From the NCBI RefSeq assembly GCF_965196975.1, contig NZ_OZ239981.1:682001-746000 (forward strand): a stretch of DNA of 64,000 nucleotides. The letters are read 5' to 3'. Each line of letters starts with the position of its first letter. Within the stretch, counting starts at the first letter, position 1. A program made the translations under genes and the position numbers. The notes under the pieces were generated by a model, which saw only the letters and a program-made list of their open reading frames with translations, ran no database searches and had not been told where the DNA came from. Below are positions 9,216-18,390 of this stretch, in pieces. The DNA comes from Endozoicomonas sp965196975. Lineage in GTDB: Bacteria; Pseudomonadota; Gammaproteobacteria; Pseudomonadales; Endozoicomonadaceae.

Positions 9216-10814
9216 GTAACTATTCAGCACCCAGCAAAGGCGTATTGTTGTAATTTCGAACCGCTTTAAGAAGCGCCTGAAATATGTTCAACCCCTGCTT
9301 TTTAGCAGATGATAAATAGCTTCGGATTCGGGTAAACATGGTACCTCCGTCTTCGCTTCTGAAGCAGCCTGAGATCTTCTGCTTAAGTTTGGCCATCCTG
9401 GCATCACGTTCACTGCCATTGTTATCGAAGGGAATTGAAAAGTCCGACATGAAGCGCAACGTTTCAACCTTAAACTCAATAAGCCTTTTGAACAGGTTGT
9501 AGGCCTTGGTATTCCTGACCTTCTTACGTCCAAGCACCTGTCGTTGTTTTTCCATATAAGCGGTTTCCTTCGTGAGAGCCCTTTGAAGGATTTGGTCGTA
9601 TATCGTCTCAATGCGAAGCTGTATTGCACCAGGCATTTGAGTCAGACCGGCTGCTTTGTATTTCTTGCAGAAGTGCCAGGAGAGCGTAAGCAATTTCATC
9701 AGCCGCAGAGCCAGCTTATTCGCATCCCTATCGACAACTCCCTGAAGCTCTCTCAGATGATGGGCATTACAAAGCACATGCACTGCCGCATAGGCAAAGT
9801 AGGACTTCCAATGATCGTGAACCAGAATGCCTGCAAAAGTCAGCAGGATGCCCATTGCATCCATTGCTTCACAACCTCGCCTTTCTGAGAGGTAGTAAAG
9901 CGTCCATTGGTCATCTCGCATAATGTGTAACCACCACAGTGAACCGTCAACCCGCATGCCAGTTTCATCCGCTCCTGCAACCGGACTTTCTTGTAAAGCA
10001 TCGCGGATACTCTGCTCAGTAGAGGCCAGGTTCTCATGGGTATAGGCAACAAAATTGGCAACAGAGCCTGCGCTGACACTCATGCAATAAATAGTATTGA
10101 AATACTCAGACACCCGGTGATATGGGATGAAGTGATACTGGTTTAAATGAACAGCCATTGCCTGAGTCACTTCTCCGTATTGAGCAGCGGCTTTCACTCC
10201 TTGGGGAAACTCAGCGGTGTTCCGTTTACCACAAGGACATACTTTAACGTCTGCCCAGTACGCGGTAACTTCAAATTCTCCGGGTCTACCTGGATCAAAA
10301 ACCTGTCGCTCAATGTATTTGGTGGGTTTAATATCGATAAGCGAAGACTGGCAACAGCAACATTTTTCAACCTTCAGATGCCTGACATAATCGGGTAAGG
10401 CGACACGTCTCAAACAAGAGCCTTGATGACCTTTCTGGCCACCTGGTTTATTGCCTGAAGATGGTCTAAGGCTTTTGGGGTTCGGTGTTTCCTGTGAGGA
10501 GCAGGGGGCTTCTTTGGAAGATGTATCACCTTTATCACTCCCTTTTTTACTGGGCTTTTGATAACCATCTGACGATGGTGGCTTACTACTGTTTTGACTG
10601 TTTTTATTAACCCTTTCTTCCAGTTCGCTGCAACGTTCCCGTAAAAGCGCATTCTCGGTCCGAAGCTCTTCATTCTCTTTAAGGAGAGCTTCGGTAAACG
10701 GAGTAGCTGGGAAGTCTGGTTCCATACTGGAGATTTGTTAGAAAAATTGAGTATAAGATGATGGTCGAAAAATCAGAAAATTCCAGATTTATATGAAGGG
10801 TGCTGAATAGTTAC
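9216..10814 (-). mobile_element. IS66-family insertion sequence, copy 1
   Basis: A 1599-bp element with perfect 17-bp terminal repeats GTAACTATTCAGCACCC, flanked by the direct repeat AAATTCTG at 9208-9215 and 10815-10822. It carries a single transposase gene and no tnpA/tnpB accessory genes, like the ISBst12-type subgroup. A second copy lies at 13046-14644, with one base difference noticed (10483 versus 14313, synonymous in the transposase). It interrupts the siderophore receptor gene. Confidence 0.96.
9220..10725 (-). CDS. IS66-family transposase, copy 1
   Basis: A 501-aa transposase with an N-terminal leucine-rich coiled coil (residues 13-40), a low-complexity Ser/Lys linker, a zinc-finger-like Cys cluster (residues 122-125 and 163-165), and a DDE core with D253 (GADETGMR), D304 (HDHWKSYF) and E439 (NNGSERDAR). 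The family length is normal and the frame intact, so the element may still be active. The start ATG is at 10725 and the stop lies inside the terminal repeat. Confidence 0.96.
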   Translation of the reverse strand: MEPDFPATPFTEALLKENEELRTENALLRERCSELEERVNKNSQNSSKPPSSDGYQKPSKKGSDKGDTSSKEAPCSSQETPNPKSLRPSSGNKPGGQKGHQGSCLRRVALPDYVRHLKVEKCCCCQSSLIDIKPTKYIERQVFDPGRPGEFEVTAYWADVKVCPCGKRNTAEFPQGVKAAAQYGEVTQAMAVHLNQYHFIPYHRVSEYFNTIYCMSVSAGSVANFVAYTHENLASTEQSIRDALQESPVAGADETGMRVDGSLWWLHIMRDDQWTLYYLSERRGCEAMDAMGILLTFAGILVHDHWKSYFAYAAVHVLCNAHHLRELQGVVDRDANKLALRLMKLLTLSWHFCKKYKAAGLTQMPGAIQLRIETIYDQILQRALTKETAYMEKQRQVLGRKKVRNTKAYNLFKRLIEFKVETLRFMSDFSIPFDNNGSERDARMAKLKQKISGCFRSEDGGTMFTRIRSYLSSAKKQGLNIFQALLKAVRNYNNTPLLGAE

Positions 10815-11824
10815 AAATTCTGTTCTCCGATCTTAACTTCTTCCCGATAGTAGCGCAGCTGTGTTTCTCCCCAGTGCCAGTCGCCACTGTGGGTCAGTGC
10901 CGCACTGTTACGCTTTACTTTCTGGTCAGTTGGCGTCAGCCCCTTGGAAGACTCAATATTGCCCTCACGTTTATCATTGCTATAGGCAATATCCAGATCC
11001 AATGCCTGGTTCTCATTAATAAACCAGTTCAGGGCACCGGTCAGATTCAGGGTGTCCCGTTCTTCCAGCGCCGTGACAGTGGAGCGATCGTAACTGAAGC
11101 CAGTACTGTCGCTGTAGGGTTGCCATTTATCCCGGTCGCTTTTATTGATCGAGAGGTTGAGATACAGCTGGTCTTCTATCAGGGCACCGCCGGTATTGAG
11201 GCCGAGAATGGTTTCTTCACCTCCATTACCGTCCCCTGGCGTTGAGAAGTCGCCGCTCAGTGTACTGCGCCATTCATTATCAGGCTGTTTGGTGATGATA
11301 TTCACCACGCCACCCAGAGCTTCTGAACCATAGAGAGCGGACATGGGGCCACGGATAATCTCGATCCGTTCAATACTGTCCTGAGGAATGGCTGACAGGT
11401 CAAAGTCATTACCTCGGACAACAGCATTTGAAGAACTCATTTTCCGGCCATTGACCATAATCAGCGTGTAGTCACTGCTCATGCCCCGGATGCTGATGGT
11501 TTCCCGGCCAGCCCGGCCGCCTTCTTTTCGGCTTTCGACCCCCACCGACTGTTTGACGATATCGTTCAGAGCCAGGGTTGGCTGGGACTGAATCTCTTCA
11601 CTGGTAATCACCGACATGGAGGCCGGGGCATCGGCCAGGCTGTTTTCAGTTTTGGTGGCCGTGACCACCACCTGATCGAATACCAGTGGTGAGCCATAGT
11701 GACTGTTTTCTGCCATTACTGGCATAGCCACTACCATGGCTGAAAACAAGAGACTGTGCCGCCCCATAAACCGCTGCATAGAATACATCCTGATGATAAG
11801 TTGGGTACTTGATATAAAGGCGAA

Positions 11825-11845
11825 TGAAAGTTATTCTCATTCGCA
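11825..11845. promoter_or_regulatory. Putative Fur box upstream of receptor
   Basis: Read on the minus strand, GCGAATGAGAATAACTTTC matches 13 of 19 positions of the classical Fur consensus. It lies 37-57 bases upstream of the receptor start, where iron-dependent repression would be expected. Counted by eye; no matrix score was computed. Confidence 0.55.
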
Positions 11846-11953
11846 ATTAAGGTCAACATATTGAAAAGATATAAAAAAGCGGGTCGTTTCTTTATCTGGC
11901 TTCCGAGCTCTGGTGACATCGGTCAACGAAAGGGATGTCCACTATTGCTAAAT

Positions 11954-11982
11954 AGGAATAATTATCATTTAATGCGAATCGT
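11954..11982. promoter_or_regulatory. Putative second Fur site, binding-protein promoter
   Basis: An A+T-rich stretch (AGGAATAATTATCATTTAAT, then GCGAATCG) contains the GATAAT hexamer in reverse (ATTATC) and an AATGCGAAT half-site like that in the neighbouring box. It lies about 75-100 bases upstream of the siderophore-binding protein start. The match is weaker than for the first site. Confidence 0.4.
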
Positions 11983-12054
11983 TTTTAGTAAGATTAAGTT
12001 TTAAGCTTGTCTTGTCATCAAAACTGGCGGTTTTATGCGGAGTCACCGATCATC

Positions 12055-13005
12055 ATGACGTCAATTCTGGGATTGATAAAAAAGACAGTTGCCGTTTTTA
12101 TGGTCGGCATGTTCATGTTGTCAATGGTACTGCCAGCTCAGGCCAACGCTCTGGAAGTCAATCATTATAAGGGAACGGTGACTCTGGATGGCACGCCAAA
12201 GCGGGTGGTGGTACTTGGATTGAGCAGCCTGGATATTCTGGACAGTCTGGGCATTCAGCCGGTTGGTACGCCCCAGGGGCTTTTGCCGGATTATCTGAAA
12301 AAATACGAGAACAGCAGCACCAATGTGGGCTCCCTGAAGGAACCGGATTACGAAACCATCTACACCCTGAAGCCGGATATCATTATTGCTGAAACGCGTA
12401 TGCTGCGTCTGTACGATGACCTCAGCAGAATCGCCCCCACCGTCATGCTCTACCCGATGGATGGCCATTACTGGGAGGACACTCAGAAAAACTGGCGTAT
12501 GCTGGGTAAACTGTTTAATCGTGAAGAGCAGGTTGAAACTCTGATTCAGAAGACCGGCAGCGAGCTTGAAACGCTGCACAGTCAGGTTCAGGCGGCCCGG
12601 CTGAATGCCATGATGGTCATGAATAATGGTGGCAATATCGCCATGTACGATAAGAACAGCCGATTTTCGCTGGTGTTTCACGAGTTTGGCTTTGCTGAAG
12701 CCTTCCCCAGTGAAGAAGAGACCAAAGGCCTGAAAGCCACCAAAGGCGCCCATGGCAATCTGGTTTCTTTTGAGTACATCGCTGCCACAGCGCCTGATGT
12801 CATGTTTGTACTGGATCGCGATCAGGCCATCGGCAATGCCAATGGCAATGCCAGGGCTGCATTCAATAACCCGCTGGTGAATGCGACCCCGGCAGCAAGG
12901 AACCATAAAATTGTCTTCGTAAATCCTGGTGCCTGGTACATCACCAGCGGAGGCGTTACCGGGACTGCCAATATCATTGCTGATATCCGGAAGGCTTTGA
13001 ACTAA
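12055..13005 (+). CDS. Periplasmic iron-siderophore binding protein (FatB/CeuE/VctP type)
   Basis: The binding component of an ABC importer for ferric siderophores. It has a signal peptide (IKKTVAVFMVGMFMLSMVLPAQANA) and a class III binding-protein fold with two lobes joined by a long helix. Family features seen include PKRVVVLGLSSLDILDSLGIQPVG near the start of the mature protein, LKPDIIIAETRM, and the C-terminal WYITSGGVTGTANIIADI. ATG 12055 is preferred over an upstream TTG because it gives a normal signal peptide. Permease genes follow, but an IS66 element now lies between. The ligand class (catecholate or similar) is inferred from similarity to FatB/CeuE. Confidence 0.9.
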   Translation: MTSILGLIKKTVAVFMVGMFMLSMVLPAQANALEVNHYKGTVTLDGTPKRVVVLGLSSLDILDSLGIQPVGTPQGLLPDYLKKYENSSTNVGSLKEPDYETIYTLKPDIIIAETRMLRLYDDLSRIAPTVMLYPMDGHYWEDTQKNWRMLGKLFNREEQVETLIQKTGSELETLHSQVQAARLNAMMVMNNGGNIAMYDKNSRFSLVFHEFGFAEAFPSEEETKGLKATKGAHGNLVSFEYIAATAPDVMFVLDRDQAIGNANGNARAAFNNPLVNATPAARNHKIVFVNPGAWYITSGGVTGTANIIADIRKALN

Positions 13006-13045
13006 CGCCTGGCGTGCCATAGGGCGCGCTTTTCCAAACGTTGAT

Positions 13046-14644
13046 GTAACTATTCAGCACCCAGCAAAGGCGTATTGTTGTAATTTCGAACCGCTTTAAG
13101 AAGCGCCTGAAATATGTTCAACCCCTGCTTTTTAGCAGATGATAAATAGCTTCGGATTCGGGTAAACATGGTACCTCCGTCTTCGCTTCTGAAGCAGCCT
13201 GAGATCTTCTGCTTAAGTTTGGCCATCCTGGCATCACGTTCACTGCCATTGTTATCGAAGGGAATTGAAAAGTCCGACATGAAGCGCAACGTTTCAACCT
13301 TAAACTCAATAAGCCTTTTGAACAGGTTGTAGGCCTTGGTATTCCTGACCTTCTTACGTCCAAGCACCTGTCGTTGTTTTTCCATATAAGCGGTTTCCTT
13401 CGTGAGAGCCCTTTGAAGGATTTGGTCGTATATCGTCTCAATGCGAAGCTGTATTGCACCAGGCATTTGAGTCAGACCGGCTGCTTTGTATTTCTTGCAG
13501 AAGTGCCAGGAGAGCGTAAGCAATTTCATCAGCCGCAGAGCCAGCTTATTCGCATCCCTATCGACAACTCCCTGAAGCTCTCTCAGATGATGGGCATTAC
13601 AAAGCACATGCACTGCCGCATAGGCAAAGTAGGACTTCCAATGATCGTGAACCAGAATGCCTGCAAAAGTCAGCAGGATGCCCATTGCATCCATTGCTTC
13701 ACAACCTCGCCTTTCTGAGAGGTAGTAAAGCGTCCATTGGTCATCTCGCATAATGTGTAACCACCACAGTGAACCGTCAACCCGCATGCCAGTTTCATCC
13801 GCTCCTGCAACCGGACTTTCTTGTAAAGCATCGCGGATACTCTGCTCAGTAGAGGCCAGGTTCTCATGGGTATAGGCAACAAAATTGGCAACAGAGCCTG
13901 CGCTGACACTCATGCAATAAATAGTATTGAAATACTCAGACACCCGGTGATATGGGATGAAGTGATACTGGTTTAAATGAACAGCCATTGCCTGAGTCAC
14001 TTCTCCGTATTGAGCAGCGGCTTTCACTCCTTGGGGAAACTCAGCGGTGTTCCGTTTACCACAAGGACATACTTTAACGTCTGCCCAGTACGCGGTAACT
14101 TCAAATTCTCCGGGTCTACCTGGATCAAAAACCTGTCGCTCAATGTATTTGGTGGGTTTAATATCGATAAGCGAAGACTGGCAACAGCAACATTTTTCAA
14201 CCTTCAGATGCCTGACATAATCGGGTAAGGCGACACGTCTCAAACAAGAGCCTTGATGACCTTTCTGGCCACCTGGTTTATTGCCTGAAGATGGTCTAAG
14301 GCTTTTGGGGTTAGGTGTTTCCTGTGAGGAGCAGGGGGCTTCTTTGGAAGATGTATCACCTTTATCACTCCCTTTTTTACTGGGCTTTTGATAACCATCT
14401 GACGATGGTGGCTTACTACTGTTTTGACTGTTTTTATTAACCCTTTCTTCCAGTTCGCTGCAACGTTCCCGTAAAAGCGCATTCTCGGTCCGAAGCTCTT
14501 CATTCTCTTTAAGGAGAGCTTCGGTAAACGGAGTAGCTGGGAAGTCTGGTTCCATACTGGAGATTTGTTAGAAAAATTGAGTATAAGATGATGGTCGAAA
14601 AATCAGAAAATTCCAGATTTATATGAAGGGTGCTGAATAGTTAC
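13046..14644 (-). mobile_element. IS66-family insertion sequence, copy 2
   Basis: The same 1599-bp element as at 9216-10814, with the same 17-bp ends, here flanked by its own 8-bp duplication ACGTTGAT (13038-13045 and 14645-14652). It lies between the binding-protein stop (13005) and the permease start (14678). Before insertion that gap would have been about 65 bp. Its transposase is transcribed against the siderophore operon, so a polar effect on the permease genes is likely. Confidence 0.96.
13050..14555 (-). CDS. IS66-family transposase, copy 2
   Basis: A 501-aa transposase identical in protein sequence to copy 1 (coiled coil 13-40, DDE residues D253, D304, E439). The frame is intact. Confidence 0.96.
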   Translation of the reverse strand: MEPDFPATPFTEALLKENEELRTENALLRERCSELEERVNKNSQNSSKPPSSDGYQKPSKKGSDKGDTSSKEAPCSSQETPNPKSLRPSSGNKPGGQKGHQGSCLRRVALPDYVRHLKVEKCCCCQSSLIDIKPTKYIERQVFDPGRPGEFEVTAYWADVKVCPCGKRNTAEFPQGVKAAAQYGEVTQAMAVHLNQYHFIPYHRVSEYFNTIYCMSVSAGSVANFVAYTHENLASTEQSIRDALQESPVAGADETGMRVDGSLWWLHIMRDDQWTLYYLSERRGCEAMDAMGILLTFAGILVHDHWKSYFAYAAVHVLCNAHHLRELQGVVDRDANKLALRLMKLLTLSWHFCKKYKAAGLTQMPGAIQLRIETIYDQILQRALTKETAYMEKQRQVLGRKKVRNTKAYNLFKRLIEFKVETLRFMSDFSIPFDNNGSERDARMAKLKQKISGCFRSEDGGTMFTRIRSYLSSAKKQGLNIFQALLKAVRNYNNTPLLGAE

Positions 14645-14677
14645 ACGTTGATCACTGTTTTTGAATTTCGCATCAGT

Positions 14678-15637
14678 ATGTTCTTCTATAAACGATTACT
14701 GGCCGGGCTGATTCTGCTTTTGATCGCAGCAGTTTCACTGTTTATCGGGGTGGCGGATATCTCCCTGGCCAGCCTGCTCAGTGGTGATCAGCAGACCTGG
14801 TCGATCACTCTGGTCAGTCGTATTCCCAGGCTGTTGGCTATTGTTCTGGCTGGGGCTGGCCTCAGTGTTGCCGGCCTGATTATGCAGCAGGTCACCCAGA
14901 ACCGTTTTGCCTCACCTTCAACCGTCGGCACCATCGACTGTGCTCTGCTGGGCTACGTGGTTGGACTGGTGCTGTTCAGCGATGCATCCCAATGGACACT
15001 GCTGGGCGTAATCTTTGCCTTTGCCGTTTCCGGTACCATGATATTTGTTAAGTTCCTGCAGCGCCTGCAGTTCAAAAACGCGGTGCTGGTACCATTGATT
15101 GGCATTATGTTCGGGAATGTGGTCTCGGCACTGACGACATTTTTCGCCTATCGATTTGACCTGACCCAGTCCATGTCTGCCTGGACCACCGCCAATTTTG
15201 CCAGTGTTCTGCAGGGCAGTTACGAGGTGCTTTATCTTGCCGTTCCGGTCTGTGTGCTGGCCTACCTCTATGCCAGCCAGTTCAGTGCTGCCAGTATCGG
15301 CGAGAGCTTTGCCAGAAATATTGGTCTTGATTTTGAGAAGATTGTTCTGATTGGTGTGGCGCTGGTGGCGGTCAGTTCCGCCTCCGTGGTAATGATTGTC
15401 GGTGTTATTCCCTTTCTTGGCCTGATCGTCCCCAATATTGTGTCGCTGTTTATGGGGGACAACATGAAGAAGATCCTGCCCTGGACCGCCTACTGGGGCG
15501 TGGTGCTCGTGCTGGCCTGCGATATCCTCGGGCGACTGGTGATTTTCCCCTATGAGATGCCCGTCTCCCTGATTATCAGCATTTTTGGAGGTGGCGTATT
15601 TATCTATCTGGTGCTGAGGGACAAGGCCAATGCGTGA
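14678..15637 (+). CDS. Iron-siderophore ABC permease (FatD/CeuB type)
   Basis: FecCD-family inner-membrane permease with multiple helices. The family features LVSRIPRLLAIVLAGAGLSVAGLIMQQVTQNRFASPSTVG near residues 45-85 and FLGLIVPNIVSL in the C-terminal third are present. Although the frame is open into the IS66 end, ATG 14678 gives the natural N-terminus (MFFYKRLLAGLILLL). The stop overlaps the next permease start by 8 bases, so the two are translationally coupled. It pairs with the following permease as the heterodimeric channel. Its expression may suffer from the IS66 insertion 33 bp upstream. Confidence 0.9.
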   Translation: MFFYKRLLAGLILLLIAAVSLFIGVADISLASLLSGDQQTWSITLVSRIPRLLAIVLAGAGLSVAGLIMQQVTQNRFASPSTVGTIDCALLGYVVGLVLFSDASQWTLLGVIFAFAVSGTMIFVKFLQRLQFKNAVLVPLIGIMFGNVVSALTTFFAYRFDLTQSMSAWTTANFASVLQGSYEVLYLAVPVCVLAYLYASQFSAASIGESFARNIGLDFEKIVLIGVALVAVSSASVVMIVGVIPFLGLIVPNIVSLFMGDNMKKILPWTAYWGVVLVLACDILGRLVIFPYEMPVSLIISIFGGGVFIYLVLRDKANA

Positions 15638-16595
15638 TTCAGCCAGACGGGATGCTGTCAAAATAGCTCTGCTCACCCTTGGCTGTTTAGCCATGATTGC
15701 CTGGTTTATCGGACAGGGGCTGACTATCGACAATTATCAGTTTTTTCTCTCCCTGCGTTTTCCCAAAGTGCTGGCGATTATCCTGGCAGCCATCGCGATT
15801 GCAACATCCTCCCTGGTCTTCCAGACCATCACCAACAACCGTATTCTGACCCCATCGATCCTTGGTTTCGATAACCTCTATGTGCTGATTCAGGTGCTGT
15901 TTGTTGTAGCGCTTGGCAGTGCTCACGCCTGGATCACCAGCCCGATGGTTAATTTTATCCTGTCCTGTTCCGTGATGATCGGCTTCTCGCTGCTGCTGTT
16001 TTATTTTTATTTTAAACGTCTGGGACGCAATATCTTTACCCTGATTCTGATCGGCATTATCTGTGGCAGCCTGTTCAGCAGCGTGACTGATTTTCTGACC
16101 ATGGTGATCGACCCCAACGAATTCACCAATGTTCAGGATGCCATGTTCGCGAGTTTCAACAATATCAATGGGGAACTGGTCTACCTGAGTACCTTGCCGC
16201 TGGCCCTGTGTCTTGCCGGGTTTATGTTTTACTCCCGTCAGCTGGATGTCCTGTGGCTGGGCACCGACAACGCCACCAGTCTTGGACTCGACCCGGTCCG
16301 GATTACCCGGCGTATTATGGTGCTGGTCACCGTGATGGTTTCCATTGCTACTGCGCTAGTAGGGCCGGTATTGTTCCTGGGCCTGATCGTTGTCAGCCTG
16401 ACCCGTGAACTGTTTAACAGCTACCGGCACCGTACCTTGATCCTGGCCAGCAGTTTGCTGGCGGTGTTGTTGCTCATTGCTGGTCAGTGGTTTGTGGAAA
16501 ATGTGCTGACGTTCCAGACCACCATCAGTGTGTTAATCAATCTGGCAGGTGGTTCCTACTTTCTTTTTCTGCTGATGCGCAACCGAATCAATTAA
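15630..16595 (+). CDS. Iron-siderophore ABC permease (FatC/CeuC type)
   Basis: The second FecCD-family permease subunit, 321 aa, with about nine hydrophobic helices. Family segments include LRFPKVLAIILAAIAIATSSLVFQTITNNRILTPSILG near the N-terminus and GPVLFLGLIVVSLTREL in the C-terminal third. ATG 15630 lies within the end of the preceding permease gene. The ATPase gene follows 10 bp downstream, so this is the usual permease-permease-ATPase order of FatDC/CeuBCD-type importers. Confidence 0.9.
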   Translation: MRDSARRDAVKIALLTLGCLAMIAWFIGQGLTIDNYQFFLSLRFPKVLAIILAAIAIATSSLVFQTITNNRILTPSILGFDNLYVLIQVLFVVALGSAHAWITSPMVNFILSCSVMIGFSLLLFYFYFKRLGRNIFTLILIGIICGSLFSSVTDFLTMVIDPNEFTNVQDAMFASFNNINGELVYLSTLPLALCLAGFMFYSRQLDVLWLGTDNATSLGLDPVRITRRIMVLVTVMVSIATALVGPVLFLGLIVVSLTRELFNSYRHRTLILASSLLAVLLLIAGQWFVENVLTFQTTISVLINLAGGSYFLFLLMRNRIN

Positions 16596-16605
16596 GGGTA
16601 ACGGC

Positions 16606-17367
16606 GTGATCAAGTTAACCGGATTATCCAAAAAATACGGTAAGACCTTTGTGGTCAGGGATGCCAGTGCACTCTTTCCGAAAGGGGAAGTTACCTCGGT
16701 TATTGGGCCTAACGGAGCGGGTAAGAGCACGTTGCTGTCCATGGCCAGCCGATTGACCGGCAGTGATGCGGGTGAGGTTCTGATCGGTGACAAACTGCTG
16801 GCTCAGTGGGATACCCGTGAGCTGGCCCGGCATCTGGCCGTGCTGCGGCAGTCCAACAGCATAAATATGCGCTTTACCATACGGGAATTAGTGTCGTTTG
16901 GTCGCTTCCCCCACACTCAGGGAAGGTTGAACGATAATGATAATAAAATTATTGATAATGCACTCGAACACCTTGGCATTACTGATTTTCAGAATCGTTA
17001 TATTGATGAACTCAGTGGTGGTCAACGACAAATGACGTTTATTGCCATGGTGGTTGCCCAGGACACTGATTACGTGTTCCTGGATGAGCCGCTGAATAAT
17101 CTCGACATCAAGCACTCGGTTGAGATTATGCACACCCTGCGGGATCTGGCCCATAAGCTGAATAAGGCCGTGGTGATTGTTATCCACGACATCAATTTTG
17201 CTTCCTGCTATTCGGATCGAATCGTTGCCATGAAACAGGGAGAGGTCATCAAGGAGGGCACCGTGGCAGAGGTGGTCTGCAAAGAGGTGATGGAGTCCAT
17301 CTACGAGATCCCCTTTGACATTCAGGAAATTGGCAATCAGCGCATCTGTCTCTATTACAACAGTTGA
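16606..17367 (+). CDS. Iron-siderophore ABC transporter ATP-binding protein
   Basis: A 253-aa ABC ATPase with Walker A GPNGAGKST near residue 36, Q-loop region (LRQSNS), signature ELSGGQRQ, Walker B YVFLDEPLNNLD and switch histidine VIHDINFAS. It starts at GTG 16606 with an AAGGG ribosome binding site. It energises the two upstream permeases; with the binding protein it forms a complete importer. An imperfect hairpin follows before the siderophore-interacting protein. Confidence 0.95.
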   Translation: MIKLTGLSKKYGKTFVVRDASALFPKGEVTSVIGPNGAGKSTLLSMASRLTGSDAGEVLIGDKLLAQWDTRELARHLAVLRQSNSINMRFTIRELVSFGRFPHTQGRLNDNDNKIIDNALEHLGITDFQNRYIDELSGGQRQMTFIAMVVAQDTDYVFLDEPLNNLDIKHSVEIMHTLRDLAHKLNKAVVIVIHDINFASCYSDRIVAMKQGEVIKEGTVAEVVCKEVMESIYEIPFDIQEIGNQRICLYYNS

Positions 17368-17379
17368 GTTTTTTTTCGC

Positions 17380-17460
17380 CGTCCGCTTCCCGCTTCCCGG
17401 TGCCCGAAAAAGATAAGAAAAATGCTTTACGGGCACCGGGAGGCGGGCAGCGAGAAGCGA
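17380..17460. repeat. Long imperfect hairpin in the siderophore operon
   Basis: CGCTTCCCGCTTCCCGGTGC near 17389 is answered by GCACCGGGAGGCGGGCAGCG near 17432. The core CCCGGTGCCCG pairs perfectly with CGGGCACCGGG across a roughly 25-base A-rich loop, and the outer arms pair partly. It lies between the ATPase and the siderophore-interacting protein and could be an attenuator, an mRNA stabiliser or a small dispersed palindrome. Confidence 0.6.
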
Positions 17461-17504
17461 TCTACTCTGGAACGATTCTGATACAAAATACACAAGGTTG
17501 TTTT

Positions 17505-18287
17505 ATGGCAAAGCGTGAACTGCGTCAGCTCACCGTAACAAGCACGACCCGACTGACCACCAATATGCAGAGAGTGGTGCTCTCTGGCCCTTCATTGGCC
17601 GACTTTCCGGTTAACTGCGCAAGCGGTTATATCAAACTGCTGTTTATGCCCGATGGTGCACCGGTAGCGGATATCGCTACTTTGGAGGGGCTTAATGGTG
17701 ACAAGCCAGTGATGCGAACGTATACCATCCGCGCCTTCAATGCTGAGCATCTGGAGATGACCGTTGATTTTGTCCTGCACGGTTGTGATGGTCACTCCGG
17801 ACCTGCCTCACGCTGGGCCCGGAATTGCCAGCCCGGTGATACGATCTGTATTGCGGGCCCTGGGGATATCAAACTGATCAACCCCGATGGGGAGTGGTTC
17901 TTTATGGCTGGTGATATGACCGCGCTGCCTGCCATCAGCTGCAACCTTGAGCAGTTACCCACCGGGGCCAGAGGGGTCGCAATTATTGAACTATTGGACA
18001 GTAGTGATCAGCAGCAGCTGGTGGCCCCGGAAGGTATGGAGGTTATCTGGGTCACAGGCCGTGATAATTTCCTGTCTGCCGTTCGTAACCAGCCCTGGCC
18101 GGAAGGGAATGTTTCTGCCTGGTGCGCCTGTGAGTTTTCTGCCATGCGGGAAATTCGCCAGCTGTTGAAAGTGGAGCGTGCAGTTCCCCGGGAAAGGCTC
18201 TATATCAGCAGTTACTGGAAACAGGGGATTTCTGAAGAAGAGCACAAGGTCATTAAAGGCCAGGACGCTGCAAAAGAGGGAGTTTGA
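17505..18287 (+). CDS. Siderophore-interacting protein (ViuB/YqjH-like FAD reductase)
   Basis: A member of the siderophore-interacting protein family, cytoplasmic flavoproteins that reduce ferric siderophores to release iron. The family's FAD-binding pattern is seen in MRTYTIRAFN, followed by DFVLHGCDGHSGPASRWA near residue 90, then a SIP C-terminal domain with GDMTALPAISCNLEQLP and a terminal segment around ERLYISSYWKQGISEEEHK. ATG 17505 is chosen because AAGG lies 7 bases upstream and the family N-terminus (RELRQLTVTSTTRLT) begins there; the frame is open further 5'. It is the last gene of the iron operon. Confidence 0.9.
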   Translation: MAKRELRQLTVTSTTRLTTNMQRVVLSGPSLADFPVNCASGYIKLLFMPDGAPVADIATLEGLNGDKPVMRTYTIRAFNAEHLEMTVDFVLHGCDGHSGPASRWARNCQPGDTICIAGPGDIKLINPDGEWFFMAGDMTALPAISCNLEQLPTGARGVAIIELLDSSDQQQLVAPEGMEVIWVTGRDNFLSAVRNQPWPEGNVSAWCACEFSAMREIRQLLKVERAVPRERLYISSYWKQGISEEEHKVIKGQDAAKEGV

Positions 18288-18337
18288 TCCGCTGAGCTCG
18301 CAACGAAACGTCAGCAGGTACTAAGTAACTAACCAGA

Positions 18338-18384
18338 AAAAGGTCAGGCCCAGACGAAAAGGGAACGAGCCTGACTCTGTTTTA
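18338..18384. terminator. Bidirectional terminator
   Basis: GTCAGGC (18343-18349) pairs with GCCTGAC (18369-18375), with an A run before and TCTGTTTT after. It lies between the convergent siderophore-interacting protein and DUF2069 genes, so it can stop transcription from both sides. Confidence 0.7.
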
Positions 18385-18390
18385 ACAGTA

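Larger units (their letters stand above)
8205..11788 (-). pseudogene. TonB-dependent siderophore receptor split by IS66 element
   Basis: The N-terminal part (10815-11788) has a signal peptide ending MPVMA, a TonB box-like DQVVVTATK, and a plug domain with SIRGMSSDYTLIMVNGRKM and RIEIIRGPMSALYGSEALGGVVNII. The C-terminal part (8205-9215) has barrel strands ending in a terminal phenylalanine (YAGFTAKF), as in FepA/IrgA/CirA-type receptors. The two halves are separated by an IS66-family element with an 8-bp duplication (AAATTCTG). Removing the element and one repeat rejoins the frame at EQNFTENQ to give about 655 residues. As it stands no full receptor can be made. It is divergent from the binding-protein gene, with Fur-like sites between them. 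Confidence 0.93.

Noticed and set aside
12121..13020. Long minus-strand frame opposite the siderophore-binding protein
   Set aside because: The plus-strand frame has clear family motifs and a signal peptide; the antisense frame has none.
9216..14644. Two directly oriented IS66 copies as a composite transposon
   Set aside because: Each copy has its own perfect but different 8-bp duplication, so they inserted independently.
14918..15733. Long minus-strand frame opposite the first permease
   Set aside because: It is His/Gln/Asn-rich as expected from antisense of a hydrophobic gene, with no family features.
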